Shown here: in pieces, positions 21,555 to 32,850 of the stretch
How the letters are laid out: every line of letters begins with the position of its first letter
How positions within the stretch are numbered: the stretch's first letter is position 1
Assembly (NCBI GenBank): GCA_002007465.1
Contig: LNAC01000230.1
Span: 2,120,878 to 2,184,877, forward strand
Direction of reading: 5' to 3'
Source of the DNA: Ailurus styani
Taxonomy: Eukaryota; Chordata; Mammalia; Carnivora; Ailuridae
DNA length: 64,000 bases
Notes under the pieces: generated by a model
What the model was told of the DNA's origin: nothing
The model's input: only the letters and a program-made list of their open reading frames with translations
Databases searched by the model: none
Program-made: the position numbers and the translations under genes

Positions 21555-21755
21555 TCTTTTTTTTTAAGATTTTATTTATTTATTTGAGAAAGAGAGAGAG
21601 TGTATGAGAGAGAGAGCATGAGAGGGGAGAAGGTCAGAGGGAGAAGCAGACTCCCCATGGAGCTGGGAGCCTGATGTGGGACTCAATCCTGGGACTCCGG
21701 GACCATGACCTGAGCCGAAGGCAGTCGCTTAACCAACTGAGCCACCCAGGCACCC
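21555..21755 (-). mobile_element. Can-SINE, antisense, second of the tandem pair
   Basis: A different subtype from its neighbour (GAAAGAGAGAGAGTGTATGA, CTTAACCAACTGAGCCACCC), so the pair came from two insertions, not a duplication. Confidence 0.94.
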
Positions 21756-23025
21756 ATGCAACAACCTTTCATGGTTAAGAACAAAACACAACACCCAGCT
21801 GTAGAAATAAAGTAGAATGCCTTCAACCTAATAAAGGACATCTTTGAAAAATCTACTGCTAGCATCATAATTAATGGTAAAAGACTGAAAGCTTTCCTCC
21901 TAAGATCAGAAACCAAACATGGACGTCTTCTATTACTGCTTCTATTCAACATTGTATTGGAGTTTTGATCATGGAGAATTAAGCCAGAAAAAGAAAGAAA
22001 AGGCATTCAAATTGGAAAGGAAGAAGTAAAACTATCTCTAGTTGCATGTGACTGGTGTTTGTATATAGAAAATTCTAAGGAATTCACAAAATAACCTATT
22101 AGAGGCAATAAACTAGTGTAGCAAGGTTGGAGGAAACAAGATCTACACACGAAAATCAGAAAGAACAATACAAACGTGAAATTAAGAAAATGATTCAATT
22201 TGTGAGAGCATCAAAAATATTAAAAGGCTACTAAAATATTTAGCAATAAATTTGACCAAGGAATATGTACACTGAAAACTACAAGATATTGTTGAATAAA
22301 ATTAAAGACCTAAATAAGTGGAAAGACATCCTATATTCCCAGGACTGGCAAACTTAACAGTGTTAAGATGAAAATACTCCCCAAATTGACTAGGAGAAAG
22401 TATAGACTCCTTTTCAAAATTCCAGCTGCCTCTTCTACAGAAATGGACAAGTTCATCCTAAAATTAGCACGGAAGTGCAAGGGACCCGGAATAACCAAAC
22501 AATCTCGAAAAAGAACAAAGGTGGAGGTCTTACAGTTCTCAGCTTCAAAACTTACTACAAAGTTATATTAATCAAAACAGTGTCATACTGACACAAGGAT
22601 AAATGTACAGATCTTGGAAAATAATTGAGTCCAGAAATGAGCCTATACATCTATGGTCAATTAGTTTTTGAGAAGGGTGTGAAGACCATTCAATGGAGAA
22701 AGAATACTTTTTTCAACAAATGAGGTTTGGAAAACTGGATATTCAGAAGCAAAAAAAAAAAATTAAGTAGCACCCCTACTTCACACCACATAAAAAATTT
22801 AACTAAAAAAAAAATTAACTCAAAATGGATCAAAGAGCTAAATGTAAGAGTTGTAACTATAAAACTCTTAGGAGAAAACATAGGGGAAATCTTCATGACC
22901 TTGAATTTGCAATGGGTTCTTAGATAATGACACCAAAAACACGAGACAAAAGAAAAAGTAGATAAATGGGACTTCATCAAAATTGAAAACTTCTGTGCAC
23001 CAAAGAACCCTATTGGGAAATTGAA

Positions 23026-23137
23026 GGGGCACCTGGCCAGCTTAGTCAGTGGAGTCTGTGACTCTTGATCTTGGGGTTGTAAGTTCGAGCCCCACTATTG
23101 GGTGTAGAGATTACTTACAAATAGAGTCTTAAAAAAA
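23026..23137 (+). mobile_element. Short-form Can-SINE in L1
   Basis: TSD GGGAAATTGAA (23015-23025) versus AGGAAATCGAA (23138-23148). Head GGGGCACCTGGCCAGCTTAG. Confidence 0.92.
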
Positions 23138-23820
23138 GGAAATCGAAAAGACAATTTTGAAAAGAAAAATTTTGCAAATCATAAAACTGCTAAGGTTGTA
23201 GTATCCAGAGTATATAAAGAACTCTTCCAGTTTAGCAACAAAAAGACAACCTAATTAAAAATGGGCAAAGGACTTGGATAGGCATTTCTCCAAAAATGTA
23301 TGAATGGCCAAAAAAATGTATGAAAATATACTCAGTGTCATTAGTCATTAGGGAAATGTAAATCACATTACAATGAGATACCACTTCACATCCACCAAGG
23401 TGGCTATCATCAAAAAGATGGCCAACTACAAATGTTGGTGAGGATATGGAGAGATTGGAACCCTTATACGTTGTTGGTGGCTGTGCGAAATGGTACAGCT
23501 GATTTGGAAAAGTCTGACAACTCCTCAAAAAGCTAAACACAGAGTCACCACGTGATCTAGCAATTCCACATCTAGGGATACACCCAAAAGAAATGAAAAT
23601 ATGCATTCCCACAGAAACTTGTATGCGAGTGTTCATTGCAACATCACATAGAACAGCCAAAATGTGCAAATAATCCAAGTGTCCATCAATAAATCGATCA
23701 AAAAATATGGTCTAGCCATACAATAGAATATTAATCTGCCACAGAGGGAGTAAAGTACTGGTATGTCCCACAACAAAAATGGCCTGAGAAAACATGCTTA
23801 AGTCAAAGAACCCAGACACA

Positions 23821-23944
23821 TTGGTGGCAGATGGTGACTACACTCACCGTGGTGACCACTGAGTGATGTATAGAATTGTCGAATCGATATGTTGCATACC
23901 TGAAAGTAATATGACATTACACGTCAATGATACCTCAATTAAAA
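23821..23944 (+). mobile_element. Extremely 5'-truncated L1 3' end inside L1
   Basis: Only the last ~124 bases of a carnivoran L1 (GAATCGATATGTTGCATACC, CTGAAAGTAATATGACATTA, then an A-tail). TSD AAAGAACCCAGACACA (23805-23820) versus AAAGAAGCCAGACACA (23945-23960). Confidence 0.92.
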
Positions 23945-24115
23945 AAAGAAGCCAGACACAAAAGGCCACCTATTGATAATTCCATTTATTTGAAACATCC
24001 AGGATGGGCAAATTCATAGAGACACAAAGTAGATCACAATTGCGCGACTTTATAAATATACTAAAAAGCACTGAATTGTACACTTTAAAGAGGCATGTGA
24101 ATTATATCTTGGGGG

Positions 24116-26129
24116 AAACAAGGGAAGAATAAGAAGGGGAAAAAAAGTACCACTACCCAGTAAATGAAATTGCCAATGTTGTCACAGATCCTCCTGAGGT
24201 GCCAATTATTTTCCCTGTGAAGGGAAGGGGTAGGCTCTTGATAAAGCCAACATCTAATTGAGAATGGCTGTGCTCCAGGACCCTGTGGGACAAGTTTTAA
24301 TAACACTCCTCTAATAGTTACTCGAGTAATTTCTCCAGAAATGTGTGTAGTACATTTTGCTTTCCCCAACAATTTCTGTTAAAAGTGCAATGATGTTTTC
24401 TGTTTCATGTTTTATCCAAAAGTTAGATGCACAGGTTGTTCTAGAAAGTTTTCCTCTCCAGCTGGGCTTTACACGTTCCAGTGAGCTGATCGTGTCTTTG
24501 ATGAGAAACTGAATCTCAGTTCTACATGTTGCTGGCCTATGAAAGAGGATTAATGCTGTGCCAATTAAGTGACATGCTCGGGTTTGTAATTGAAATCCTG
24601 TAGACTTATGATTATGGCATTTATTTTTACCCTGAAATGGGAGAATATAAATACTTAGGTTTGTGTCTAATGATTTTGCCAGCTAGCTTGCCAGCGAAAA
24701 GTTATTCCTTCACTTTGCTGTTAATGCTGCTGGGCTTCCTGCCAGTTCGGTAACAATTATCCCACACTGTCATCTTGTCATCTGAAAGGATTCTGCAGTA
24801 TTAGATTGTGAACAAATGTGTACTGAATGAATGAATGAATGAATGATATGTTTTCTTGTTTATTTTTCTTGGGGGGGTACAGAATCATAAATGCTTTACA
24901 TTGTGATTTGGCCACTAAGAAATTAAGTCCACCATCATTTAAATGAGAGGTCAGATGCCAGGAAACAGCTGGAAAGTGGCATGATGGGAGTTTTTATGAA
25001 CATGGATCATTTTTGTTCCCCACCAAGAGCATGGTACCTAGGAGTCCAGAAAAAAAAGCCAGGCAAGAGTGAGAGTTAGGCTATAAGAGAAGGTGAGTCT
25101 TCCTGTGCTCAATCTCTTTACTTCCTCCCCCAAGCAACTGACCTCCCTTAACCCCTGTTGCTGAATATAGTCTACACACTGGCATGGAGTGTAGGCAGCT
25201 TCTTAAAGGACCCTCAAAGTTTGGGTTTGTTGAGTTTAACACCTGCTGCTCTCTGTTGCCCCTTGTGGATGCACAGAGGGAATACAGTGTGTCTCCTGAT
25301 AAACTGATACTGTAACAGCTTCATCAAGGGTCAAACTGATACTGTAACAGCTTCATCAAGGGTCAGAACCGATACTGTAACAGCGTCATCATGGGGCAGA
25401 AAATAATCGCCAGTTGAAGAGTCAGCAACTGTAGCACTCAATCAGTAAGGGCAGCATGTGGCTTAAGCTTGGAGGTGGTTTGACTGCTTGCTTGTGGATG
25501 ACAGTGCTTGGCCTACTGGGCTCCCTGTCCTGACTATTTGGTTTTGTACTGTTTGCTAGACCATTTGTCAGTCCTATGTCTCTTCCCACCTTTGGGAGAG
25601 TATGGAAAGGTCTGTAAACTCCAACCTGAACATGACTGACACTTGAACAACAGTGCCTACTCCTGGCAATTACCTGGGGAATTCCTGGAATAACCAAACG
25701 GTCTTGGTGGCAGATTCAAATTCCTTTCTTAGTGCAGACTTCCTAAATTTCTCTGTCTACATTTCCCACCTGAGCTTGGAACCCTGCGTGGCTTTTTATT
25801 GTCTACCCACATTACAATTAAGTTCCAGGTCCCACTGCTACCAGGCTTTGATGTAACTTAACTTTATTCCTCAGTTTTAGTCCACTTCCAGGCCCACTTC
25901 CCATCAAGCCTTTTTTTGGGTGTGTCTTGTTTCTGCTGAAAGTGGATTCTAAGCTCTGGGGTCGGAGAATGTCCATGTTGCCTGGCATACAACTATCAAC
26001 ACAGGAATTATTCAGGAAGGGAGGAAATTAGATGCTGGTAGACACACCCACAACCTCTTTCTTCTACCTGTCTGGAGGATGGTGAAGCCCCTACACTTAA
26101 CAGTGGTAATAAAAATAATCACAGCTACA
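24116..26129. other. Longest repeat-poor interval; possible conserved non-coding DNA
   Basis: About 2 kb without a recognised interspersed repeat, except (GAAT)n at 24824-24846 and the minisatellite at 25301-25397. The stretch 24480-24800 has homeodomain-like TAAT cores (GGATTAATG at 24548, CCAATTAAGTG, GTAATTGAAATC). No exon is evident: frames are short and I see no splice-site pair. Function is speculative. Confidence 0.5.
25301..25397 (+). repeat. Three-copy minisatellite, 32-33 base unit
   Basis: Units start at 25301, 25333 and 25366. The first two are identical over about 32 bases (CTGATACTGTAACAGCTTCA is the core); the third has several changes (ACCGATACTGTAACAGCGTC, then ATGG for AAGG). 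This is a local tandem duplication in otherwise unique DNA. Confidence 0.95.
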
Positions 26130-26345
26130 GGGGCACTTGGGTGGCTCAGTCGATTAAGCGTCTAACTCCTGTTTTCAGCTCAGGTCATGACCTCAGAGTT
26201 GTGATGTCCAGCCCCACTTTGGCTTCCACGCTCAGTGGGGAGTCTGCTTGAGCTTCTCTCTCTCCCTTTCTCTCTGCCCCTCCCTCTGCTCACACACTCT
26301 CTCTCACACACACTCTCTCTCTAAATAAATAAATGTTTAAAATAA
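26130..26345 (+). mobile_element. Can-SINE, older form
   Basis: GGGGCACTTGGGTGGCTCAG head, CT/CA-rich 3' block, AAATAAATAAATGTTTAAAA tail. TSD diverged (ATAATCACAGCTAC versus ATAATAATGACTAC). Confidence 0.92.
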
Positions 26346-26351
26346 TAATAA

Positions 26352-26530
26352 TGACTACCATTTATTGAATGGGCACTAGGGGCTAGGCACATGACATACA
26401 GCCCTATGAGGTAGGTATCATTAGTCCTATTTTAACATTGAAGGACATGAAGTTCAGACAAGATACAATACTTATGGCAGAGCGGGGATTCGAAACCAGG
26501 TCTGTCTCGAGAGCCCATGTTCCTCCATAG
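26352..26530 (-). mobile_element. MIR (ancient tRNA-derived SINE), antisense
   Basis: ACCATTTATTGAATGGGCAC, CCCTATGAGGTAGGTATCAT and GCAGAGCGGGGATTCGAAAC are the antisense MIR 3' end, middle and core. The Can-SINE at 26130 landed at its edge. Confidence 0.85.
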
Positions 26531-26964
26531 CACACTGTCTCATTTGTGTTAGAAAATCATGGGCTTTTGGTGGTTTTGGTGCTATAGTCAGAAAGAGGTG
26601 ATAGATGGATAGATGATAGATAGGTAGGTAGGTAGGTAGATAGATAGATATGTATGTATGTATATAAATCTATGTATTACATCAGTCTACATGGAGGCTG
26701 AAATGGGTAGGGAGGAAGAGATGTAATTTGACCCTCGGAACGAACATTTTATTTACTATTATTATTCTTCCTGTGACTACAATCAAATCTCAACTCCTAT
26801 GATAAAGACAGGACATATGTCCAGCTTAAAAATTTATCTGTGTTATCTTTCTGGTAAAAAAAACCTTTTTTTTTTAACTAATTCAAATCACAGAAGATAA
26901 CAAAACACAGTTTTCTTTCTCTCCCTATTCTGTCTTGGATTCCACCTATCTATACTAGAATTTT
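26531..26964. other. Unassigned DNA with a GATA/GGTA microsatellite
   Basis: Tetranucleotide repeats (GATA, GGTA, then GTAT) at 26598-26668 could be length-variable. The remainder is unrecognised. Confidence 0.6.
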
Positions 26965-26978
26965 AAAAGGCAATTTTT

Positions 26979-27174
26979 TAAAAGATTTTATTTACTTATT
27001 TGGCACACAGAGAGCGAGATCACACGTAGGCAGAGAGGCAGGCCGAGAGAGAGGAGGAAGCAGGCTCCCTGCTGAGCACAGAGCCCGATGTGGGGCTGGA
27101 TCCCAGGACCCCCGAGATCATGACCTGAGCCGAAGGCAGAGGCTTTAACCCACTGAGCCACCCAGGCGCCCCTC
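26979..27174 (-). mobile_element. Can-SINE, antisense
   Basis: Perfect TSD AAAGGCAATTTTT (26966-26978 and 27175-27187). Confidence 0.97.
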
Positions 27175-27239
27175 AAAGGCAATTTTTGATAAGTTTCCTT
27201 TTGAAGTAAAGCCTCCATGCTACATGAAGGGCACAAATC

Positions 27240-27374
27240 TTATATACAATTCCCAGTGAGTTTCAGTGGGTGAACATACCCATGTATCACCGCCCAAATC
27301 AACATAAAAAACATGACCAACATCCCAGAAGTCTGCTTCGTGGGAAGCCTGCCTCCCCCTCCCTCTAAAATAAA
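27240..27374. mobile_element. Possible LINE 3' UTR scrap followed by a 5'-truncated Can-SINE
   Basis: 27245-27335 loosely resembles an antisense L1M 3' UTR. 27337-27374 (AGTCTGCTTCGTGGGAAGCC, CCCTCCCTCTAAAATAAATA) is the last ~45 bases of a sense Can-SINE. Confidence 0.45.
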
Positions 27375-27568
27375 TAATATTTTAAAAATGTATAAGACAA
27401 CTATCATATGATGCAGTAATTCCACTTCTGGGTAATTATCTGAAGGAAACAAAAACACTAAGTCAAAGAGATATATGTACCCCATGCTTACTGCAACATT
27501 CTGTATAATAGCCAAGACATGGAAGCAGCCCAAGTATCCATTTTGGGTGAATGGCTAAAGAAGATGTG

Positions 27569-27570
<2 letters not shown>

Positions 27571-27619
<49 letters not shown>

Positions 27620-27620
27620 C
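27571..27620 (+). repeat. (AC)n microsatellite
   Basis: About 24 AC units with one interruption (ACGCAC), inside the L1 3' region after GATGTGGT. Likely polymorphic. Confidence 0.95.
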
Positions 27621-27866
27621 TAGAATATTATTCAGCAAGAAAAAAAGAACAAAATCTTGCATTTGCAGCATGTATGGACCTTGAGGGCATTAAGCTAAGT
27701 GAAATAAATCAGAGAGGGAAAGAGAAATATCACATGATCTCACTTACATGTAGAATCTAAAAAAAAAACCCAAACCCATCAATACAGAGAACAAACTGGA
27801 GATTGCTGGAGGTGGGGGTGGGGGAGATGGGTGAAAAGGGTGAAGGGGATCAAAAGGCACAAACTT

Positions 27867-28074
27867 GGGCACCTGGGTGGCTCAGTGGGTTAAGCCTCTG
27901 CCTTCGGCTCAGGTCATGATCTCAGGGTCCCGGGATCGAGCCCTGCATCGGGTTCTCTGCTCGGCAGGGAGCCTGCTTCCTCCTCTCTCTCTCTGCCTGC
28001 CTCTTAGCCTACTTGTGATCTCTGTCAAATAAATAAATAAAATCTTTTAAGAAAATAGAAAAAATATAAAAAAA
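27867..28074 (+). mobile_element. Can-SINE in L1, young mustelid-type
   Basis: TSD CAAAAGGCACAAACTT (27851-27866) versus CAAAAGGCACCAACTT (28075-28090), one mismatch. Confidence 0.97.
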
Positions 28075-28374
28075 CAAAAGGCACCAACTTCCAGCTATAA
28101 AGCGAATAGGCATGGGGATGTTGTGTACAGTGTAGTGACTACAGGTTACAATACTCTATTTCATACTTTCAAGTTGCTAAGACAGTAAATCTTGGAAGTT
28201 GTCATCACAAGGAGAGAAACTACCTGTGCAGGGTAGTGGATGTTAACTAGAGTTATTGTGGTGATCATTTTGAAATATATACAAGTATCAAATCATTACA
28301 TTGTACACATGAAAGTAATATCATGTTATATATCAATTATATCTCAATGAAGCATAAGTTGAAAAAATGAAAAT

Positions 28375-28510
28375 GAAAGCACAACGTGACAAAACCTACG
28401 GGACGCTGTGAAAGGTGTGCTCAGATGTAAATGTATAGTGTGGTCCAGGCTTAAGTTTAAAGAAAAGAAAGATCCTCGATCAATAACCTAACTTCATACC
28501 TCTGGCTTTC
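28375..28510 (+). mobile_element. L1 ORF2 fragment, sense
   Basis: GAAAGCACAACGTGACAAAA ... GATCCTCGATCAATAACCTA matches the region between endonuclease and RT. It is out of order relative to the adjacent L1 3' end, so this is a separate fragment. Confidence 0.7.
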
Positions 28511-28554
28511 TACTTACACTTTTCACCTCACACACCACAAAGCCATGCTCAGAC

Positions 28555-29412
28555 ACTACCTCGCTGTCCTACCACTCAATTCAATTCCAACACCACCTAC
28601 CCAGAGACGGCGTCAGATTCTATGGGTTCGGGGCTCGGTCGTAGGAATCAGGAATCAGTCCCCCACGTTTGATTCTAGTCACCAGTCCACGTTGTTGCCT
28701 GTGCTTCTGACCAGCCACCTATAAATCAGAGGTGCCCACAACTCCCACCTCGGGTTCAGTTCATTTTCTAGAGTGGCTCACAGAACCCAGGAAACCCATT
28801 TACTCACTGGATTACTGATTTCTTACAAAGGCTATGAATCAACAGACAGATGAAGTGGTACTTATGGCAAGGTCCCAAACAAAGGAGTTTCTGTCCAGAC
28901 TTTAGGGCCAGACATGGTGGCACATGGAAGCCTTCTGGTTCCCCAACCTGAAAGCTCTCAAACCCTAAACTTTTGGGTTTATCTAGAGGCTTCATTTACA
29001 TAGATATGGTGGATTAAATCATGGGCCATTGGTGATTGACTCAACCTCTTCCTGGAAATCAGACTGAAAGTTTCAAACCTCTATTCAAGACTGGTTCCCC
29101 TGGCAACCAGCCCCCATCCTTGGGTGCTTTCTTAAAGTCAGCTCATTAACATAAACCCAGTTGTGGTAGAAAGGGGCTTATAATGAATAACAAGGCAACC
29201 ATTTCACCTTTATGGCTCTGAACCAATTTCAGGAACTGAGAGCAAGAGACCAAATATTATAACAAAAGAGGCTCCCATCGCTCTGGTGATTCCAAAGGTT
29301 TTAGAAGTGATGACCCAGAACGGTGGATAAAGACCAAATAAAAATGAGAAATCTATTTTGGTCATCTGACTGATCAAACACATCTATTTCTTACAAATCA
29401 CGATACCACAGG
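28555..29412 (-). mobile_element. Solitary LTR-like element, antisense, family name uncertain
   Basis: Ordered phrases known to me from a mammalian ERV LTR: TTTCTAGAGTGGCTCACAGA, GGAGTTTCTGTCCAGAC, TCTAGAGGCTTCATTTACAT, ATCATGGGCCATTGGTGATT, CAGCTCATTAACATAAACCC, and ending AATCACGATACCACA, i.e. a 5'-TG start on the minus strand. It has no internal viral genes. Confidence 0.6.
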
Positions 29413-29905
29413 TATTCAAACACACACTTATACACAAATGTTCACAGCAGCACCGTTCACAACTGCCAGAAGGCTGAAATAATTCCAATCCATGGAATCA
29501 TCAACGAATAAGTAACAGAAGATTATTAAGTCATAAACAGGAATGAAGCGCTGAGACATGCCTCAGTGTGGATGACACCTGAAAACATTATGTCTGGTGA
29601 AAGAAGCCAGACATAAAACGTCGCATATTGTGTGATTCCATTCATACAAAATACCCAGAATAGGCAAATCCACAGGAACAGAAAGTAAGGCAGTGGTTGC
29701 CAGAGTAGGGGGAGGAGGGAATGGGGAATGACTGCTTATTGGATATGGGTTTCTTTTTGTGATGAGGAAATATTTTGGGACTAGAGGTGATGATTGCATA
29801 ACACTGTGAATGTATGAAAATGCCCCTGAATTGCCGAATTTAAAGCTGTTGGTTTTAAGTTATATGAATTTTACCTCCATAAAAAGAATGAATAAAAAGA
29901 AAATA
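29413..29905 (+). mobile_element. L1M 3' end, sense
   Basis: GTGAAAGAAGCCAGACATAA, TGTGTGATTCCATTCATACA, CCCAGAATAGGCAAATCCAC, then TTTAAGTTATATGAATTTTACC and an A-rich end. Truncated at the 5' side by the LTR. Confidence 0.85.
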
Positions 29906-30142
29906 AACCACAAAATGGAAAACAAGCTCTAATATACCAATATTTTGTTAAAGGCGAATGTAAGTATATCTGTTGAAAAACAGAGATTGGCAGAGTGGTT
30001 AACAGAACATGGCTCAACTATATGCTTTCTACAAAAACTCATTTCAAATATAAGTAGATACAAAATATAATTAAGCAGAAAGATTAAAAGTAAAAAGGAT
30101 GGAAAAGATATAGCATGCAAATATTAGTCAAAACAGAGCATG

Positions 30143-30278
30143 TAGGTACCTGGTTGGCTGAACTGGTTAAACGTCCAATTCTTGATTTCAGCTCAGGTCA
30201 TGATCTCAGGGTCGTGAGATCAAGCCCTGTGTGAGGCTCTGTGCTGGGCATGGAGCCTGCTTGAGATTCTCTCTCTCT

Positions 30279-30310
<32 letters not shown>

Positions 30311-30431
30311 GCCCCTGCCCCCACTCGCATGCACGTGCATGCTCTCTCCAAAAAAGAAAAGAGAAGAGAAGAGAAGCAGAGAAGAGAAAAGAAAAGGAAA
30401 GGAAAAAAAGGAAAGAAAAGAGAAAGCAGGA
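30143..30431 (+). mobile_element. Can-SINE with expanded CT tract and GA-rich tail
   Basis: Head AGGTACCTGGTTGGCTGAAC. The CT block has grown to about 45 bases (30268-30312). The tail is a purine-only array of GAAAA/GGAAA units (30351-30425) in place of AAATAAAT. Confidence 0.92.
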
Positions 30432-30689
30432 TAAATCCTTCAGAGAAAATATCAGGGATAAGGAAGGACATTGCATAATGAGAAAAAGTTCAATCTACCA
30501 AGAAGATATAGTGATGCTAAACATGTACACCAAAGCACAGAGCTTCAAAAACCATGAAGCACAAACTGATAGAACTAAAAAGAGAAACAGACAAGTCCAC
30601 AATATAGTTGAGGACTTTAACAACCCTGTTTTAGCAGTTGGGAGTACTGACAGAAAATAAACATGGACAAAGGAGAACTGAAAAACACC

Positions 30690-31482
30690 ACTGTGGTGGA
30701 CAGAAGACTAACCCCCGAAGGGCGCCTGGGTGGCGCAGTCAGTTGAGCGTCTGATTCTTGGTTTTGACTTGGGTTGTGATCTTGGGGTCATGGGATCGAG
30801 CCCCTCATTGGGCTCCGCACTCAGTGGGGAGTCGGCTTGATTCTTTCTCCCTCTGCCCCTCCCCTGCTCATGTACACACTCTCTCTCTCAAATAAGTAAA
30901 TCTTTAAAAAATTAACCTCCTAAAAATATTCATGTTTTCATCCCCGGAATCTCTGAATATATTATTTTACATGACAAAATGGTAGGTGGAAGAATAATAC
31001 TTCACCCCCACCACGTTGTTCATGTTTTAATCCTCAGAACCTTGGGAATATGTTCCATTACGTGGGAATTAAAGTAACCAATGGAATTAAGTTTGCTTAT
31101 CAGTTGACCTTAAAATAGGGAGGTGATTCTAGATTATCCAAACAAGTTAAATGTAATTACAATGGTCCTTAACTGTGGAAGACGGAGTCAGAAGAGTGCT
31201 GTGAGATGAAAAATTTCCAACCCACTGCTGGCTGCAAAGATGGAAGAAGAGGGCCATGAGCTAAGGCATGTGAGCAGCTTCTAGAAGCAGCAATGGACAA
31301 GGTAATGGATTCTCCCCTAGAGCCTCAGTAAAAAAAAGGTAGCCATGGTGACACATTGTTTTTAGCTCAGTGAGACCCATTTCCGACTTCTGGGCTGCAG
31401 AACCATAAGATAATAAATTTGTGTTGTTTTAAGCCACTGAGTCTGTGGTAATTTGTCACAGCAGCCATAGGAAACAGGTTAA
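30690..31482 (+). mobile_element. MLT1-type (ERVL-MaLR) LTR, sense, inserted in L1 and split by a SINE
   Basis: LTR parts are 30690-30719 and 30914-31482. Landmarks: TTCATGTTTTAATCCTCAGAA, GAAGAGGGCCATGAGC, CTTCTGGGCTGCAGAACCAT, TTGTGTTGTTTTAAGCCACT, and AGCAGCCATAGGAAACAGGT near the end. Solitary, with no internal region. Confidence 0.85.
30720..30913 (+). mobile_element. Can-SINE in MLT1
   Basis: GGGCGCCTGGGTGGCGCAGT head, AAATAAGTAAATC tail. TSD is diverged (TAACCCCCGAAG versus TAACCTCCTAAA). Confidence 0.93.
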
Positions 31483-32136
31483 CCATTAACAACCATTAGC
31501 CAACTGGTTCTGACATTCCACCCAACTACAGCAGAATATAATTCTTGCCAAGAGCCCATGGCACTTTGACAAAAATAGACCATATCCTGGATCGTAAAAC
31601 AAACTTCAAAAAATTAAATGAATTTAAATCATTCAGAAATTGTTCTGACCATAATGGAACCACACTAGAAATCAATAACAGAACCTACAGTAAAATCGCC
31701 AAACACTTGGCAATCAGACAGCATGCACCTAAATAATCTAAAGACTCAAAGAGGAAATTTCAAAGGACATCAAAACTACATTGAACTGAATGAAAATGAA
31801 ATACAACATATTAAAATGTGTAGGGTGAAACTAAGGCAGTGCCGAGAGGGAAATTTATAGCACCAAATCCTCAGAAAAGAAGAAATCTCTCAAAAACAAT
31901 AATCAAGCCCTCACTCAAGAACCTTGAAAAAAGAAGAGTAGAATAAGCCCAAAGCAAGCATAAAGAAGGAAACAATAAAGAGCAGAAATCAATGAAATTG
32001 AACAGAGAAAAAGCAATTAATCAAGAAGCTAGTTCTCTGAAAAGGGCAATAAAATTGATAAACCTCTTGACAGGCTGACAAAGAAAAAAGAGATAACACA
32101 AGTTAACAGATACCTGAAATGAAGGATAGGGTATCA

Positions 32137-32274
32137 GGGCTCCTGGGTGGCATAGTCAGTTTCGGCTCAGGTCATGATCTCACCATCTTGAGATCCAGCC
32201 CCACTGGACATTCTCCCTCTCCCTCTGTTCCTCCACTTGCTTGTGCGCACACTCTGTCTCTCAAAAAAAAAAAA
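32137..32274 (+). mobile_element. Can-SINE with internal deletions
   Basis: TSD GAAGGATAGGGTATCA (32121-32136) versus GAAAGATAGGATATCA (32275-32290). The SINE is only ~138 bases, missing parts of the head and middle. Confidence 0.93.
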
Positions 32275-32850
32275 GAAAGATAGGATATCACTACATTCTC
32301 TGCAGACAATAGGATAACAAGGGATTACTATGAATAACTCTTCGCACAAAAATTTGACAATGTAAATGAAATGCATCAATTTTTCAAAACCTGCAAAATG
32401 CCAAAATTCACTCAAGAAGAAAGATAATATTAACAGTTCTGAAACTATTAAATAACATGAATTTGCCATTTTGGAACTCCCATAAAAGAAATCTCCAGCC
32501 CCAGAGAATTCTACAAAGCATTTAAAGAAGTAACGTCAACTTTATACAATTTTCCCCCAAAAAATAGAAGAAGAGGGAGCATTTCCCAACTCATTTTATG
32601 AAGCTGGTAGTGCCCTCATACCAAGGTTAGTCAAAGACAGTACAAACAGAGGAAACTACAGATGAGTCTGTATCTTGCATGAACTTAGACACAAAATCCT
32701 CTATTGAATATCAGCAAGTTGAATCTAGTAATATGTGAAATGCATTAGATGCCACAACCAAGTGGATTTCATTCCAGGAACTCCAGACTGGTTGATTATG
32801 CAAAATATAATTTGCCATGTTAACAGTGTTTTTAAAAAAAGGATTAAAGA

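Larger units (their letters stand above)
17735..24115 (+). mobile_element. Long decayed L1 (L1M-type), sense: end of ORF1, linker, ORF2 and 3' UTR
   Basis: After subtracting about ten SINEs and a 124-base L1 insertion, roughly 4.3 kb of colinear L1 remains. The endonuclease region is at about 18540-19400, with YTFFSSVHGT and a degraded RTDYML near 19320-19380. The RT region is at about 20820-22060 (KLHDQIGFI near 21205). The ORF2 C-terminus is at 22060-23760 and the 3' UTR is at 23945-24115. Stops and frameshifts in every domain mean no functional protein. The element is older than all the SINEs inside it. Confidence 0.92.
27375..28374 (+). mobile_element. L1 3' end (end of ORF2 and 3' UTR), sense
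   Basis: GCAGTAATTCCACTTCTGGG, AATAGCCAAGACATGGAAGC, ATATCACATGATCTCACTTA, AAACTGGAGATTGCTGGAGG and the terminal ACATGAAAGTAATATCATGT. It carries an (AC)n array at 27571-27620 and a Can-SINE at 27867-28074. Confidence 0.9.

Noticed and set aside
28555..29412. Possible endogenous retrovirus with internal genes
   Set aside because: Only an LTR-like unit is visible. No gag, pol or env-type frame lies beside it; both neighbours are L1.
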